A stretch of 64,000 nucleotides of DNA from Lysinibacillus cavernae (GTDB lineage Bacteria > Bacillota > Bacilli > Bacillales_A > Planococcaceae). Made by a program: the position numbers and the translations under genes. This document shows, in pieces, positions 55,557-64,000 of the stretch (the first letter of the stretch is position 1; each line of letters begins with the position of its first letter). The DNA is taken from positions 62,001 to 126,000 of the forward strand of contig NZ_WMEF01000007.1 of assembly GCF_009724685.1 (NCBI RefSeq), given 5' to 3'. The notes beneath the pieces are model-generated. The model did not search any database, was not told the origin of the DNA, and saw only the letters and a list, made by a program, of their open reading frames with translations.

Positions 55557-58500
55557 TTATCTTCTTGATGTGTCAGGAGGCGTGGTGTTGCGACTATCTC
55601 CACCGTTAGAGCCGTCTCCAGGATTACCGGACTCGTTGCCATTGCCCCCAGATCCGTTGCCATTACTACCAGACCCATTCCCGTTGTTAGAGCCATTGTT
55701 ACCAGATCCATCACCGTTATTAGACCCGTTTCCGTTATTCGATCCGTTGCCGTTACTACCAGACCCATTGCCATTATTACCAGAGCCATTTCCATTGTTA
55801 CCAGAGCCATTGCCATTTGTAGGTGGCGTTGTCGGTGGAATTGGTTCTTGCTCGTTTTCCTCTGGGTCAGGTTCATTTTCACTACCACCAGTAGAAACGA
55901 CATTAGATTGCCCTGATGTCAATCCTGTAATATCTACAGCGACCACAGCATAAGCCTGTCCACTAGCGACAGTAATACTTTGTGTTGACTCTAGCACAGA
56001 TGTTACAAGTGTGTTACCACCATTCGTAACGTTGTAGATACGATAACCAACAACATCATTCGAAGACTCTGACCATGATAATGTCGAGCCATTCACTGTA
56101 GCTGATACGGCTGCTGGTGGGCTACCATCCGCTGGGAAATCAACTGCAGATACAGATGAATTCGATAAGGTTGAATTCTTTGGTAATAGACTAGCTGGGT
56201 TACCACCAAGTCTACCTAACATTCGTTTAATAAAGGCTTGATTAATGCCTGCACCACCTGATTTAACAAATTCCGCTGGTGTATTTGGCAGAGCATTATA
56301 GGTTTTTCCTTTAATCGTCACAACACTTGAAGAAGCTAAGCTATCATCAGCTTGTGATGGTAAAAATACTTTTGCATTAAATAAATCTGAGCGTACAAGA
56401 CCAGCGTTTGCACAAGCAGCTGAAGGGGCCATACCAGAAATACCACAGAATGAAGCGGTGACAACATTTTTAGGCGCCTTAAAGCTTGTTGGCGGATCAA
56501 TTAACTGAGGGTCCGCATCGTAAACGGCATTCATTAAAGTTCCCCATAGCTTATTTACACGAACACTTGGTTGTAAATACGTATTGTTAAATGCATAGAG
56601 TGTACGAGGTTGATCGTACCCCATCCAAACACCAAGGGATACATTTGGGTTATAACCAACTAACCAAACATCTTTATACTCTTGGGAAGTTCCTGTTTTC
56701 GCAGCGAAATCGGAAGAGAATTTTAATGTATTTCGTGCCATTGTACCAGTTCCTTTAGTTAGAACATCACGTAACATATCTGTCACGATATAAGATGTTT
56801 CTGGACTGAATACTTGGACTGGTTCTACCTCATGCTGATAAATAATATTTCCTTCTTGATCTTCGATTCGATCAATCATATAAGAGTCAACGAATTGACC
56901 ACCATTTGCAAAAGTAGCAAAAGCATTTGTGTTTTCTTCAACAGTAGTCCCTTCACTTAAAGCACCGATACCAGTTGCTAAGTTTGTAAAATCATCTGGA
57001 TGTAATTTAGTGAAGCCCATTTTTACTAATAAATCAGCAGGGCGTCTATTGATAATATCATTATATAAACGTAGTGCTGAAATGTTTTGAGAGTCTGCCA
57101 AAGCCTCACGGGCTGGAATAAGACCTCGTTCATCACTCGTAATATAGTTACTAGGACTCCAGTTACCAATCGAGAATTTCACGTCAACGAGTGGGCTGCC
57201 TGCACCTATTACCCCATACTCTATGGCAGGAGCGTAAACAAGTAATGGCTTCATAGTAGAACCGTTAGAACGAAAAGCTTGCGTTGCGTGGTTTAATTGC
57301 GTTGTTTCAAAATCTCGACCTCCAACGAAGCTTAAAATTCGACCTGTTGTATTTTCTATTAAAATACTGCCAACCTGTACAGGCATCTCAATATCAATTT
57401 CTTCCCCAGTTACAGGGTCTTTTCCTTTACCTGTATACGTATGACCGTAATATTGGAAGTCCTTCGCAGCTTTTTGCATAGCATCGTACATATCTTTGTT
57501 AATCGTTGAGTAAATACGATAGCCCTTCGAACGAACATCACGATCTGCTAAAATCGTGTATTTATCCTTTAGTTTTTTTTCTGATTTTAATCGTTCTGGG
57601 TCAACCCCATCTTCCTTTGCGAGTTTCTCGGCAATAATTTCTTTTGCACGAGCTTCAAGCTCGTATGTTAGCCATGGATAACGATCCTCCGCACGCATTT
57701 CTGGTCCGCGGAAATCAGCAGCGATATCATAGTCTAACGCTTCTTTATATTGAGCATCTTCAATATACCCAGCCTCTTTCATACGATATAATACCGTTTT
57801 CATACGATCGATACCTGGTTTTAAAGCTTCCTCACTCTTCAGTTCACCTGTATTCGTAAATGGTGTATAGGCAAATGGTGCCTGTGGAATACCAGCTATG
57901 TACGCAGCTTGTGGAAGTGTTAATTCTTTAGCTTTTACACCAAAAATCCCTTCAGCAGCTGTTTCAACACCTGCGATATTTCGTCCGGAAGAGTTACGAC
58001 CATACGGTATAATATTTAAATAAGCCTCTAATATTTCTTCCTTTGTCATAAAATGCTCTAAACGCATAGCCAGTAAAATTTCTTTTGCTTTACGTTCATA
58101 AGATACTTCATTTGTTAATACTTGGTTTTTAATAAGTTGTTGTGTAAGGGTAGAGCCACCTGTCTGCGTAGCAGAGTTTGTGACATCTTGTAATAACCCA
58201 CGAATAACCGCTTTTGGAACAATTCCGTTATGCTCGCGGAAATATTCATCTTCGGTTGCAAGGACAGCATTTACAACTTCTGGTGCAACATTGCTAAGTG
58301 ACGTTTCACGGCGATCTAAGTCTGTCCGTAATTTGCCAATATAAATATCGTTGGCAAAATAAATTTCACTGGTTTCTTCATAGCTAAAAATTTGATCTCG
58401 TAACTCTTCTTTTGAGCGTAATGGTTCTTCTTTTACAAGAGAAGCAAAATAACCAGCTCCAACTGAACCAACAAATACAGTACCAACCAATGCAAAGACT

Positions 58501-58616
58501 AAAAATAGTAAAAATAAGTTCCAGGTAACACTACCTGAAATACGTAAATTCTTCATCCATTTTTGTTTAAGTAATTCATCGATCTTTGCATTGATTTTTT
58601 CAATCCAATCTTTCAA
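55557..58616 (-). CDS. Class A penicillin-binding protein (1A family)
   Basis: A 1019-residue bifunctional wall synthase. A cytoplasmic N-terminus and membrane helix (about 31-57) precede the GT51 glycosyltransferase (TEDEYFREHNG, catalytic Glu122; TGGSTLTQQLIKN). The transpeptidase has the active-site Ser453 in STMK, SQN in ADSQNISA, and KTGTS at 640-644. Then a fibronectin-III-like domain (about 840-930) and a tail of about 80 residues rich in Asn, Gly and Ser (GNGSGNN repeats). Start is TTG with AGGAGG. B. subtilis PonA also carries an Asn-rich tail. It lies beside tyrS on the opposite strand; such tails may span the wall. Confidence 0.92.
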   Translation of the reverse strand: MKDWIEKINAKIDELLKQKWMKNLRISGSVTWNLFLLFLVFALVGTVFVGSVGAGYFASLVKEEPLRSKEELRDQIFSYEETSEIYFANDIYIGKLRTDLDRRETSLSNVAPEVVNAVLATEDEYFREHNGIVPKAVIRGLLQDVTNSATQTGGSTLTQQLIKNQVLTNEVSYERKAKEILLAMRLEHFMTKEEILEAYLNIIPYGRNSSGRNIAGVETAAEGIFGVKAKELTLPQAAYIAGIPQAPFAYTPFTNTGELKSEEALKPGIDRMKTVLYRMKEAGYIEDAQYKEALDYDIAADFRGPEMRAEDRYPWLTYELEARAKEIIAEKLAKEDGVDPERLKSEKKLKDKYTILADRDVRSKGYRIYSTINKDMYDAMQKAAKDFQYYGHTYTGKGKDPVTGEEIDIEMPVQVGSILIENTTGRILSFVGGRDFETTQLNHATQAFRSNGSTMKPLLVYAPAIEYGVIGAGSPLVDVKFSIGNWSPSNYITSDERGLIPAREALADSQNISALRLYNDIINRRPADLLVKMGFTKLHPDDFTNLATGIGALSEGTTVEENTNAFATFANGGQFVDSYMIDRIEDQEGNIIYQHEVEPVQVFSPETSYIVTDMLRDVLTKGTGTMARNTLKFSSDFAAKTGTSQEYKDVWLVGYNPNVSLGVWMGYDQPRTLYAFNNTYLQPSVRVNKLWGTLMNAVYDADPQLIDPPTSFKAPKNVVTASFCGISGMAPSAACANAGLVRSDLFNAKVFLPSQADDSLASSSVVTIKGKTYNALPNTPAEFVKSGGAGINQAFIKRMLGRLGGNPASLLPKNSTLSNSSVSAVDFPADGSPPAAVSATVNGSTLSWSESSNDVVGYRIYNVTNGGNTLVTSVLESTQSITVASGQAYAVVAVDITGLTSGQSNVVSTGGSENEPDPEENEQEPIPPTTPPTNGNGSGNNGNGSGNNGNGSGSNGNGSNNGNGSNNGDGSGNNGSNNGNGSGSNGNGSGGNGNESGNPGDGSNGGDSRNTTPPDTSRR

Positions 58617-58678
58617 TGTATCGACCTCCTAAAATCTTGTCTATTATAGCACATATTGTTTTGGCACGAACATAGTTA

Positions 58679-58706
58679 TTGACATTGAAAAAGATTCGTA
58701 TAGAAT
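58679..58706 (+). promoter_or_regulatory. tyrS promoter
   Basis: TTGACA, 16 bp, TAGAAT directly before the T-box leader; the transcript would begin near 58713. Confidence 0.75.
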
Positions 58707-58712
58707 TATGTT

Positions 58713-58957
58713 TATAGTTTTCTAGTGAGGAAGAGTTTGCAGTAGTGTCTATATTCCCTGTTTAGAGAGCCAGTGGTTGGTGAAAACTGGTCATAATGTA
58801 GAGACGAATTACGTGCTTGGAGCTTAGACGTGCGCGCCTGCGATAAAGGCGATTGAATGAAGTGGAAGGTGGATGACATCTTCAAGCCGGGTGGTACCGC
58901 GTTAGTTTGCAACTTAACGTCCCTGCATGCAATTGTTTGCGTGTAGGGACTTTTTTT
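58713..58957 (+). promoter_or_regulatory. T-box riboswitch (tyrosine)
   Basis: The conserved T-box GGGTGGTACCGCG is at 58889-58901. It competes with a terminator (GTCCCTGCATGCAA and TTGCGTGTAGGGAC, then T run, 58919-58957). Upstream, Stem I shows AGTAGT near 58741, the distal loop GGTTGGTGAAAACTGG and a specifier candidate TAC at 58810-58812 in GAATTACG. Uncharged tRNA-Tyr would favour the antiterminator and switch on tyrS. Confidence 0.9.
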
Positions 58958-58981
58958 ATCCAAAAATGTCCATGCACGTAA

Positions 58982-60280
<1,299 letters not shown>

Positions 60281-60293
60281 TTGTTAATATCTA

Positions 60294-60337
60294 AACAACA
60301 TCCCCCGACTATAAAGGGGGATGTTGTTGTTTTTTTA
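60294..60337. terminator. Rho-independent terminator after tyrS
   Basis: AACAACATCCCCC pairs with GGGGGATGTTGTT, with T runs after; it also reaches the end of the convergent gene at 60335. Confidence 0.85.
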
Positions 60338-61138
60338 TAGAAAACTTGGCAATTCCATCTGGTCGTATTGTTGAGGGTGCAATATTTTAGCCAGCTTTAT
60401 AGCACCTTCAATAAGACGGGGAGAAGGGCGACAATACAGCCATTCCTCCATCACATGAAGCTGCCCCAGTTGCACGGCATGTAGCTCTTTGGCATGTGGT
60501 CGTTTTAATAAATTAGCTGGCTGTATACGCTCAAAAGCTACGCCTACCCAAGCCATCATAATATAGTCGGGGTTACGCTCAACGACATCTGCCCAATCTG
60601 TTTGAACACTGGCTAGTTCTACATCCTGAAATAAATTGACTCCACCTGCAATAGCACTAATTTCTGTTAGCCAATTTATTTTTCCTGGTGTAAAAATTGG
60701 GTTCGGCCACCATTCCCAATAGAGGGTAGGTTTCATCGTGAGGGAGTTTGCAATAGTACGCATTTTGTCAATCGATTGCAAATATTCTTCCGCGATGATC
60801 TTAGCACGTTCCTCTACATGACAAGCTCTCCCCAGTGAAAGGAGATCTTGAGCAATTTCCTCTAACGAGTTAGCATTAAAAACAATGTGGGGAATATTTC
60901 TTCTTTGCAACTCTTCGATGTTTTTCTCCATTCCAGGCACACTTAAAGAAGCAAGAACAAGATCGGGCTGTAATGCCTCTAAATCGTTCATATTAATAGA
61001 TAAATCTGGGCCAAGCTGTGGCAAATCTTTAACGCTTGATGGCCAATCGGAGAAATCATCTACTCCAACAAGCAGGTTTGTCAGCCCTAAATAGGCTACA
61101 AGCTCCGTATTGCTTGGACATATCGAGATTAAACGCAT
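60335..61138 (-). CDS. Cobalamin-binding-like periplasmic-fold protein (BtuF-like) without signal peptide
   Basis: A 267-residue protein of the BtuF/helical-backbone solute-binding family: MRLISICPSNTELVAYLGLTNLLVGVDDFSDWP is the characteristic start, with LEALQPDLVLAS and EEWLYCRPSPRLIEGAIKLA. No signal peptide or lipobox is visible. A longer frame upstream has no ribosome site; AGGAG before the ATG at 61138 fixes the start. Cytosolic homologues of this fold exist in Firmicutes and may bind cobalamin or similar corrinoids within the cell. It lies behind the alcohol dehydrogenase gene, separated by a terminator. Ligand unproven. Confidence 0.78.
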   Translation of the reverse strand: MRLISICPSNTELVAYLGLTNLLVGVDDFSDWPSSVKDLPQLGPDLSINMNDLEALQPDLVLASLSVPGMEKNIEELQRRNIPHIVFNANSLEEIAQDLLSLGRACHVEERAKIIAEEYLQSIDKMRTIANSLTMKPTLYWEWWPNPIFTPGKINWLTEISAIAGGVNLFQDVELASVQTDWADVVERNPDYIMMAWVGVAFERIQPANLLKRPHAKELHAVQLGQLHVMEEWLYCRPSPRLIEGAIKLAKILHPQQYDQMELPSFL

Positions 61139-61230
61139 ATTGTTATCTCCTATTCTTTTTAAGAAAAGTATAGCGAGAGTTTCCATTATAAACAATGTGT
61201 GTACGTCTTTTCTTCATCTTTGTGCATAGA

Positions 61231-61277
61231 AAAAAGGTGGAGAAAACGCTTTGTTTATCTCCACCTTTTGTTTTTTT
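61231..61277 (-). terminator. Rho-independent terminator of the alcohol dehydrogenase gene
   Basis: On the minus strand AAAAGGTGGAGA pairs with TCTCCACCTTTT, followed by a T run; it separates the dehydrogenase from the BtuF-like gene. Confidence 0.85.
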
Positions 61278-61283
61278 AATTAA

Positions 61284-62489
61284 TTATGAAAGAGCAACAG
61301 CTTCAAGCGATTCCTCTTTTTTCACGATAGGGCCCATTGCATTTGTAATAATTTGTTTAATATCCTCTAGTGTTGCTTTACGAGGATTTGTCTCAGCGCA
61401 AACATCTAACAATGCATTTTTCGCTAAGATTTCAATATCCTCGTCCTTTGCCCCCAGTTCACGGAAGCCAACAGGAATGTTTAGATCTTTTGATAGTTTT
61501 TCGATAGCCGTAATCGCTTTTTCAGCAGCATCACGCTTACTTAAGCCTTCCACATTTTCACCTAATAATTCAGCAATACGAGCAAAACGCTCTGTACGTG
61601 CTGTTAGGTTGAAGCGGCAAACGTGTGGCAATAAAATGGCATTACACACGCCGTGAGGTAGATTGTAGAAACCACCTAATTGATGGGCAATCGCATGAAC
61701 ATAGCCAAGTGAAGCATTATTAAAGGCCATACCTGCTAAAAATTGTGCATATACCATTTGTTCGCGAGCCTCTAGATCAGCGCCATTCGCGTAGGCACGT
61801 GGTAAAAACTCTGGAATTAGTTGAAGTACTTTTTCAGCACATGCATCTGTAATTGGCGTAGCGTTAGTAGAAACAAAAGATTCAATTGCATGTGTTAATG
61901 CATCTACACCAGTAGCTGCAGTTAGAGCAGGAGGTAAACCAATCATGAGCTCAGGGTCATTAATGGATAGTAGTGGTGTCACATGTTTATCGACAATCGC
62001 CATTTTCACTTTACGTGCTGTATCTGTAATAATTGTGAAACGAGTCATTTCACTTGCAGTGCCAGCCGTTGTATTGATTGCAATTAATGGCACAAGCGGA
62101 TTTTGTGATTTGTCAACGCCTTCATAATCATGAATGCGTCCACCATTCGAAGCAATAAGTCCGATACCTTTTGCTGCATCGTGTGCGCTGCCTCCTCCAA
62201 GAGAAACAATGGAATCACAGTTTTCAGCATGATACGCTGCAATACCATCTTCAATATTTTGATCTGTTGGATTTGGTTCTGCTTTAGGGAAAATTGCTAC
62301 ATCAATTCCAGCAGCTGTAATGATGTTTGCAATTTGTTCTGAGAGACCTAATTTGTGCAAGCCCTCATCTGTTACGATTAATGTCTTTTTTACTTCTAAA
62401 TCATTTAAGCGTTTACCAACTTCTTGAATTGCTCCAGGTCCAAATAAGTTTGTTTTCGGCATAACAAATTGCTTTAGAACGTCTGACAT
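61284..62489 (-). CDS. Iron-containing alcohol dehydrogenase
   Basis: A 401-residue group III (Fe-ADH) enzyme oxidising or forming alcohols with NAD(P). Motifs are VSLGGGSAHDAAKGIGLIASNGG (nucleotide site) and the metal ligands in LTHAIESFVS, HAIAHQLGGFYNLPHG and CNAILLPHV. The frame is open 51 bp upstream, but AAGGGGTTGG precedes ATG 62489 (MSDVLKQFVMP), so that is the start. It resembles YiaY/propanediol oxidoreductase-type enzymes; substrate not assigned. Single gene with its own terminator. Confidence 0.88.
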   Translation of the reverse strand: MSDVLKQFVMPKTNLFGPGAIQEVGKRLNDLEVKKTLIVTDEGLHKLGLSEQIANIITAAGIDVAIFPKAEPNPTDQNIEDGIAAYHAENCDSIVSLGGGSAHDAAKGIGLIASNGGRIHDYEGVDKSQNPLVPLIAINTTAGTASEMTRFTIITDTARKVKMAIVDKHVTPLLSINDPELMIGLPPALTAATGVDALTHAIESFVSTNATPITDACAEKVLQLIPEFLPRAYANGADLEAREQMVYAQFLAGMAFNNASLGYVHAIAHQLGGFYNLPHGVCNAILLPHVCRFNLTARTERFARIAELLGENVEGLSKRDAAEKAITAIEKLSKDLNIPVGFRELGAKDEDIEILAKNALLDVCAETNPRKATLEDIKQIITNAMGPIVKKEESLEAVALS

Positions 62490-63002
62490 ATTTCCAACCC
62501 CTTTTAAAAAATTATTATTGCTTGAATGATGGTGAACCACCTTTCGGAATTCATCGTATTCTATTTTTTGGTAAAGTTCAACTCGTATTTTTATTAAAAT
62601 TGTTAATTTTCTTCATGTTATTATTTTACAAAAAAGTTAAGTTGAATAAAGAATACGGATAAAGTAGTCTTGTATAAGAATATTGAATTTAATATGTTTG
62701 AAATATATTTTACTATGAAAGTAAAATATATTTTTTGGAAAATGGTTCTATTTTGAGAAGTGTTTGAATAGTAAATAACTGATATTTTGTTTTTATTATT
62801 AAGGTAGTGATTATATTATTTTGAAACTATGTAATTACTATTTCAAAGTACATAAAATTGTCACAATAGGAGAGGGGATAATTATTGTTGGTTATAATAA
62901 TTGGGGCAATCCGTCTGCGCAAAAAAGTAGTGGCTATATTTTGAAGAAATTTGTGGAAATAAAAGTTCTTGCCTTAGATTAAATTTATAGTTAGAATGTT
63001 TG
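62490..63002. other. Intergenic region before marR with an orphan hairpin
   Basis: A perfect 14-bp inverted repeat at 62701-62733 (AAATATATTTTACT, loop ATGAA, AGTAAAATATATTT) is followed by T, like a terminator with no upstream plus-strand gene. A strong ribosome site AGGAGAGGGG (62868-62877) precedes a TTG at 62888 that opens an 18-codon frame (MVIIIGAIRLRKKVVAIF); whether it is translated is unknown. The marR promoter lies at 62969. Confidence 0.45.
62969..62997 (+). promoter_or_regulatory. marR promoter
   Basis: TTGCCT, a 17-bp spacer, TAGAAT. The transcript start falls within the operator at 63003-63022. Confidence 0.6.
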
Positions 63003-63022
63003 ATAGTTAGATAATCTAATTA
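63003..63022 (+). promoter_or_regulatory. MarR operator O1
   Basis: ATAGTTAGATAATCTAATTA, centred on the perfect TTAGAT-A-ATCTAA, overlaps the marR transcription start. The reverse complement of the same 20 bp recurs at 63622-63641. Autoregulation is likely. Confidence 0.7.
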
Positions 63023-63034
63023 AAAGGTGATGCA

Positions 63035-63583
63035 ATGACAAAACTTAAGAAAACGTACACGAATGAAGATGATTTACCAGTATTAGGGGTAGAGCCGTAT
63101 ATTGAACTGATTCAGACGTCTTCTTCAAGTGATACAAATCAAGAAGATGCGAAATTGGGATTAATGTTGTTATGGTTAAGTGATCATGTGTTGGATGTAA
63201 TAGACAATGAGTTAGCTCCTTTTGGAATCACAGAAAGTAAATTAGACTTATTACTATTGCTGACATTACATGGAGAGAGACGTGCGACTCCCTCTGCTTT
63301 AGCTAAACGATTGGGAATTACGAGAGCATCAGCAACGTCAATGCTTGATTGGCTAGAAAAGAGAAATCTTGTTGTGCGGAATCATAGTAAAGAAGATCGG
63401 AGGAAGATTTATGTAAGTTTAACTGATGAAGGTCGTACTTTTATAGCTGAAGTTTTACCGACTTATTGGTCATCGTGTGCTTCTAATTTAATTGACTTGG
63501 AACCAGATGAACGAAAAGTATTTGAGAAGCTGGTGAGTAAATTATTAACATCTATACAAAGAAAACTAAAGGTGGAACGTTAA
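63035..63583 (+). CDS. MarR family transcriptional regulator
   Basis: A 182-residue winged-helix repressor. An N-terminal extension of about 45 residues precedes the family core: TESKLDLLLLLTLHGERRATPSALAKRLGITRASATSMLDWLEKR (helix-turn-helix) then LVVRNHSKEDRRKIYVSLTDEGRTFI, the beta-wing. AAAAGGTGATG precedes the start. It is bracketed by two identical 20-bp sites, so it probably represses itself and the MFS gene downstream. The inducing ligand is unknown. Confidence 0.88.
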   Translation: MTKLKKTYTNEDDLPVLGVEPYIELIQTSSSSDTNQEDAKLGLMLLWLSDHVLDVIDNELAPFGITESKLDLLLLLTLHGERRATPSALAKRLGITRASATSMLDWLEKRNLVVRNHSKEDRRKIYVSLTDEGRTFIAEVLPTYWSSCASNLIDLEPDERKVFEKLVSKLLTSIQRKLKVER

Positions 63584-63615
63584 ACTGTAGCTATATTGAT
63601 ACAGTTTAACTTTTA
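63579..63615 (+). terminator. Terminator after marR
   Basis: GTTAAACTGTA and TACAGTTTAAC form an 11-bp stem with a 10-base loop, starting at the stop codon and followed by TTTTAG. Confidence 0.7.
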
Positions 63616-63621
63616 GTCATT

Positions 63622-63641
63622 TAATTAGATTATCTAACTAT
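63622..63641 (+). promoter_or_regulatory. MarR operator O2, upstream of the MFS gene
   Basis: TAATTAGATTATCTAACTAT, the exact reverse complement of 63003-63022. A weak promoter (TTGATA, 18 bp, TTTAAT) runs into it, so the MFS gene is likely regulated by the MarR protein. Confidence 0.7.
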
Positions 63642-63674
63642 AAGTTAATCAAACTAAAAAGGGTGATTTATTTA

Positions 63675-64000
63675 ATGAATATTGTAATTTCAGGAAATCG
63701 CGCAAACTATTCTTTAATGACAACTATTTTATCCTGGACAGGTATGGTAGTGATGTCGAGTCTCTATTTAACAATACCTCTGATTAGTTTATTCAGTGAT
63801 TATTTTAATATTTCATTGACTAAAGCAGGCTTTACATCAAGTGTTTTTTCACTTGGATTTGCACTAGGGTGTTTTTTCTATGGTGCGATATCAGAAAAAT
63901 ATGGACGTAAAAATGTCATTGTATTTGGGCTTTTTTCATTAAGCGTGATAACGTTACTTTTAGGTTTAGTTAATGATTTTTCTTTTATTCTTCTATTGAG
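63675..64000 (+). CDS. MFS transporter (5' part, cut by window end)
   Basis: The first 108 codons of a major-facilitator carrier: an N-terminal helix about 15-37, then ISEKYGRKNVIVFGLFSL, which matches the D/E-x-x-G-R-K loop after helix 2. AGGGTGA precedes the ATG. The frame is open to the end of the window. Placed behind the MarR gene and its operator, it is probably a drug-efflux or uptake carrier under MarR control. Substrate unknown. Confidence 0.8.
   Translation, partial: MNIVISGNRANYSLMTTILSWTGMVVMSSLYLTIPLISLFSDYFNISLTKAGFTSSVFSLGFALGCFFYGAISEKYGRKNVIVFGLFSLSVITLLLGLVNDFSFILLL

Noticed and set aside
55570-55953. Proline/leucine-rich open frame on the plus strand
   Set aside because: It is the complement of the Asn/Gly/Ser tail of the PBP gene; composition alone creates it.
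61195-61656. Plus-strand 153-codon open frame opposite the alcohol dehydrogenase
   Set aside because: It overlaps a convincing enzyme gene and a terminator, with no ribosome site or family.

Overview
The window looks like chromosomal DNA of a low-GC, spore-former-type Firmicute, most likely Lysinibacillus. Three things support this. The gene order follows the Bacillus subtilis block running from ytfP/ytgP through pepV, ytlR, trmB, ytnP, ytoP, ytpQ-ytpR-sftA, murC-ytxG-ytxH, aroA-ccpA, acuCBA/acsA to tyrS. The D-amino-acid aminotransferase reads very much like the Lysinibacillus sphaericus enzyme as I remember it. An ATP-grasp protein matches the D-aspartate ligase that builds L-Lys-D-Asp peptidoglycan cross-links, the Lysinibacillus wall type. 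These are recognitions from memory, not database searches.

Layout. 1-11.5 kb is accessory: the end of a peptide-type ABC transporter binding protein, two tandem cytosine-deaminase-like amidohydrolases, a DMT exporter, an oxalate/formate-type MFS carrier, an AIM24 protein, and two nested IS3-family insertion sequences. The outer IS sits in the loop of the AIM24 gene's terminator. Two copies of a long hairpin repeat lie here (about 3.57-3.89 and 11.10-11.48 kb). 11.5-23.7 kb holds ytfP, asparagine synthetase, the flippase ytgP, a pseudouridine synthase, a diguanylate cyclase, an MFS carrier, the small regulator ytzE, pepV and dat. 23.7-33.5 kb has a structured intergenic region (candidate RNA), then a ytlQ-like gene, a lipid kinase, trmB, ytnP, D-Asp ligase, ytzB, ytoP, a DUF84 NTPase, a lipoprotein, ytpQ and ytpR.

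33.7-45.4 kb carries the DNA translocase sftA, murC, ytxG, ytxH, a divergent large FtsA-like protein, aroA, ccpA, and about 1.08 kb of minisatellite (some 52 units of 21 or 19 bp) where B. subtilis has motPS. 45.4-50 kb is the acetate module: acuA/acuC/acuB (acetylase, deacetylase, CBS-ACT protein) divergent from acsA, their acetyl-CoA synthetase target, which has a perfect 12-bp hairpin in its leader. 50-54.5 kb is the arginine operon argCJBD with a textbook promoter and an ARG-box-like site. 54.5-64 kb has an SDR reductase, a class A PBP with a fibronectin-like domain and Asn/Gly/Ser-rich tail, T-box-controlled tyrS, a cobalamin-binding-like protein, an iron alcohol dehydrogenase, and a marR gene bracketed by two identical inverted operators in front of an MFS gene cut by the window end.

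Most genes are ordinary housekeeping genes. The parts that deserve a second look are the nested IS/terminator structure, the minisatellite, the FtsA-like protein with repeated C-terminal modules, the structured 23.9-24.15 kb region, the acsA leader hairpin and the hairpin repeats. I found no CRISPR array, rRNA or tRNA gene, or recognisable anti-phage system.
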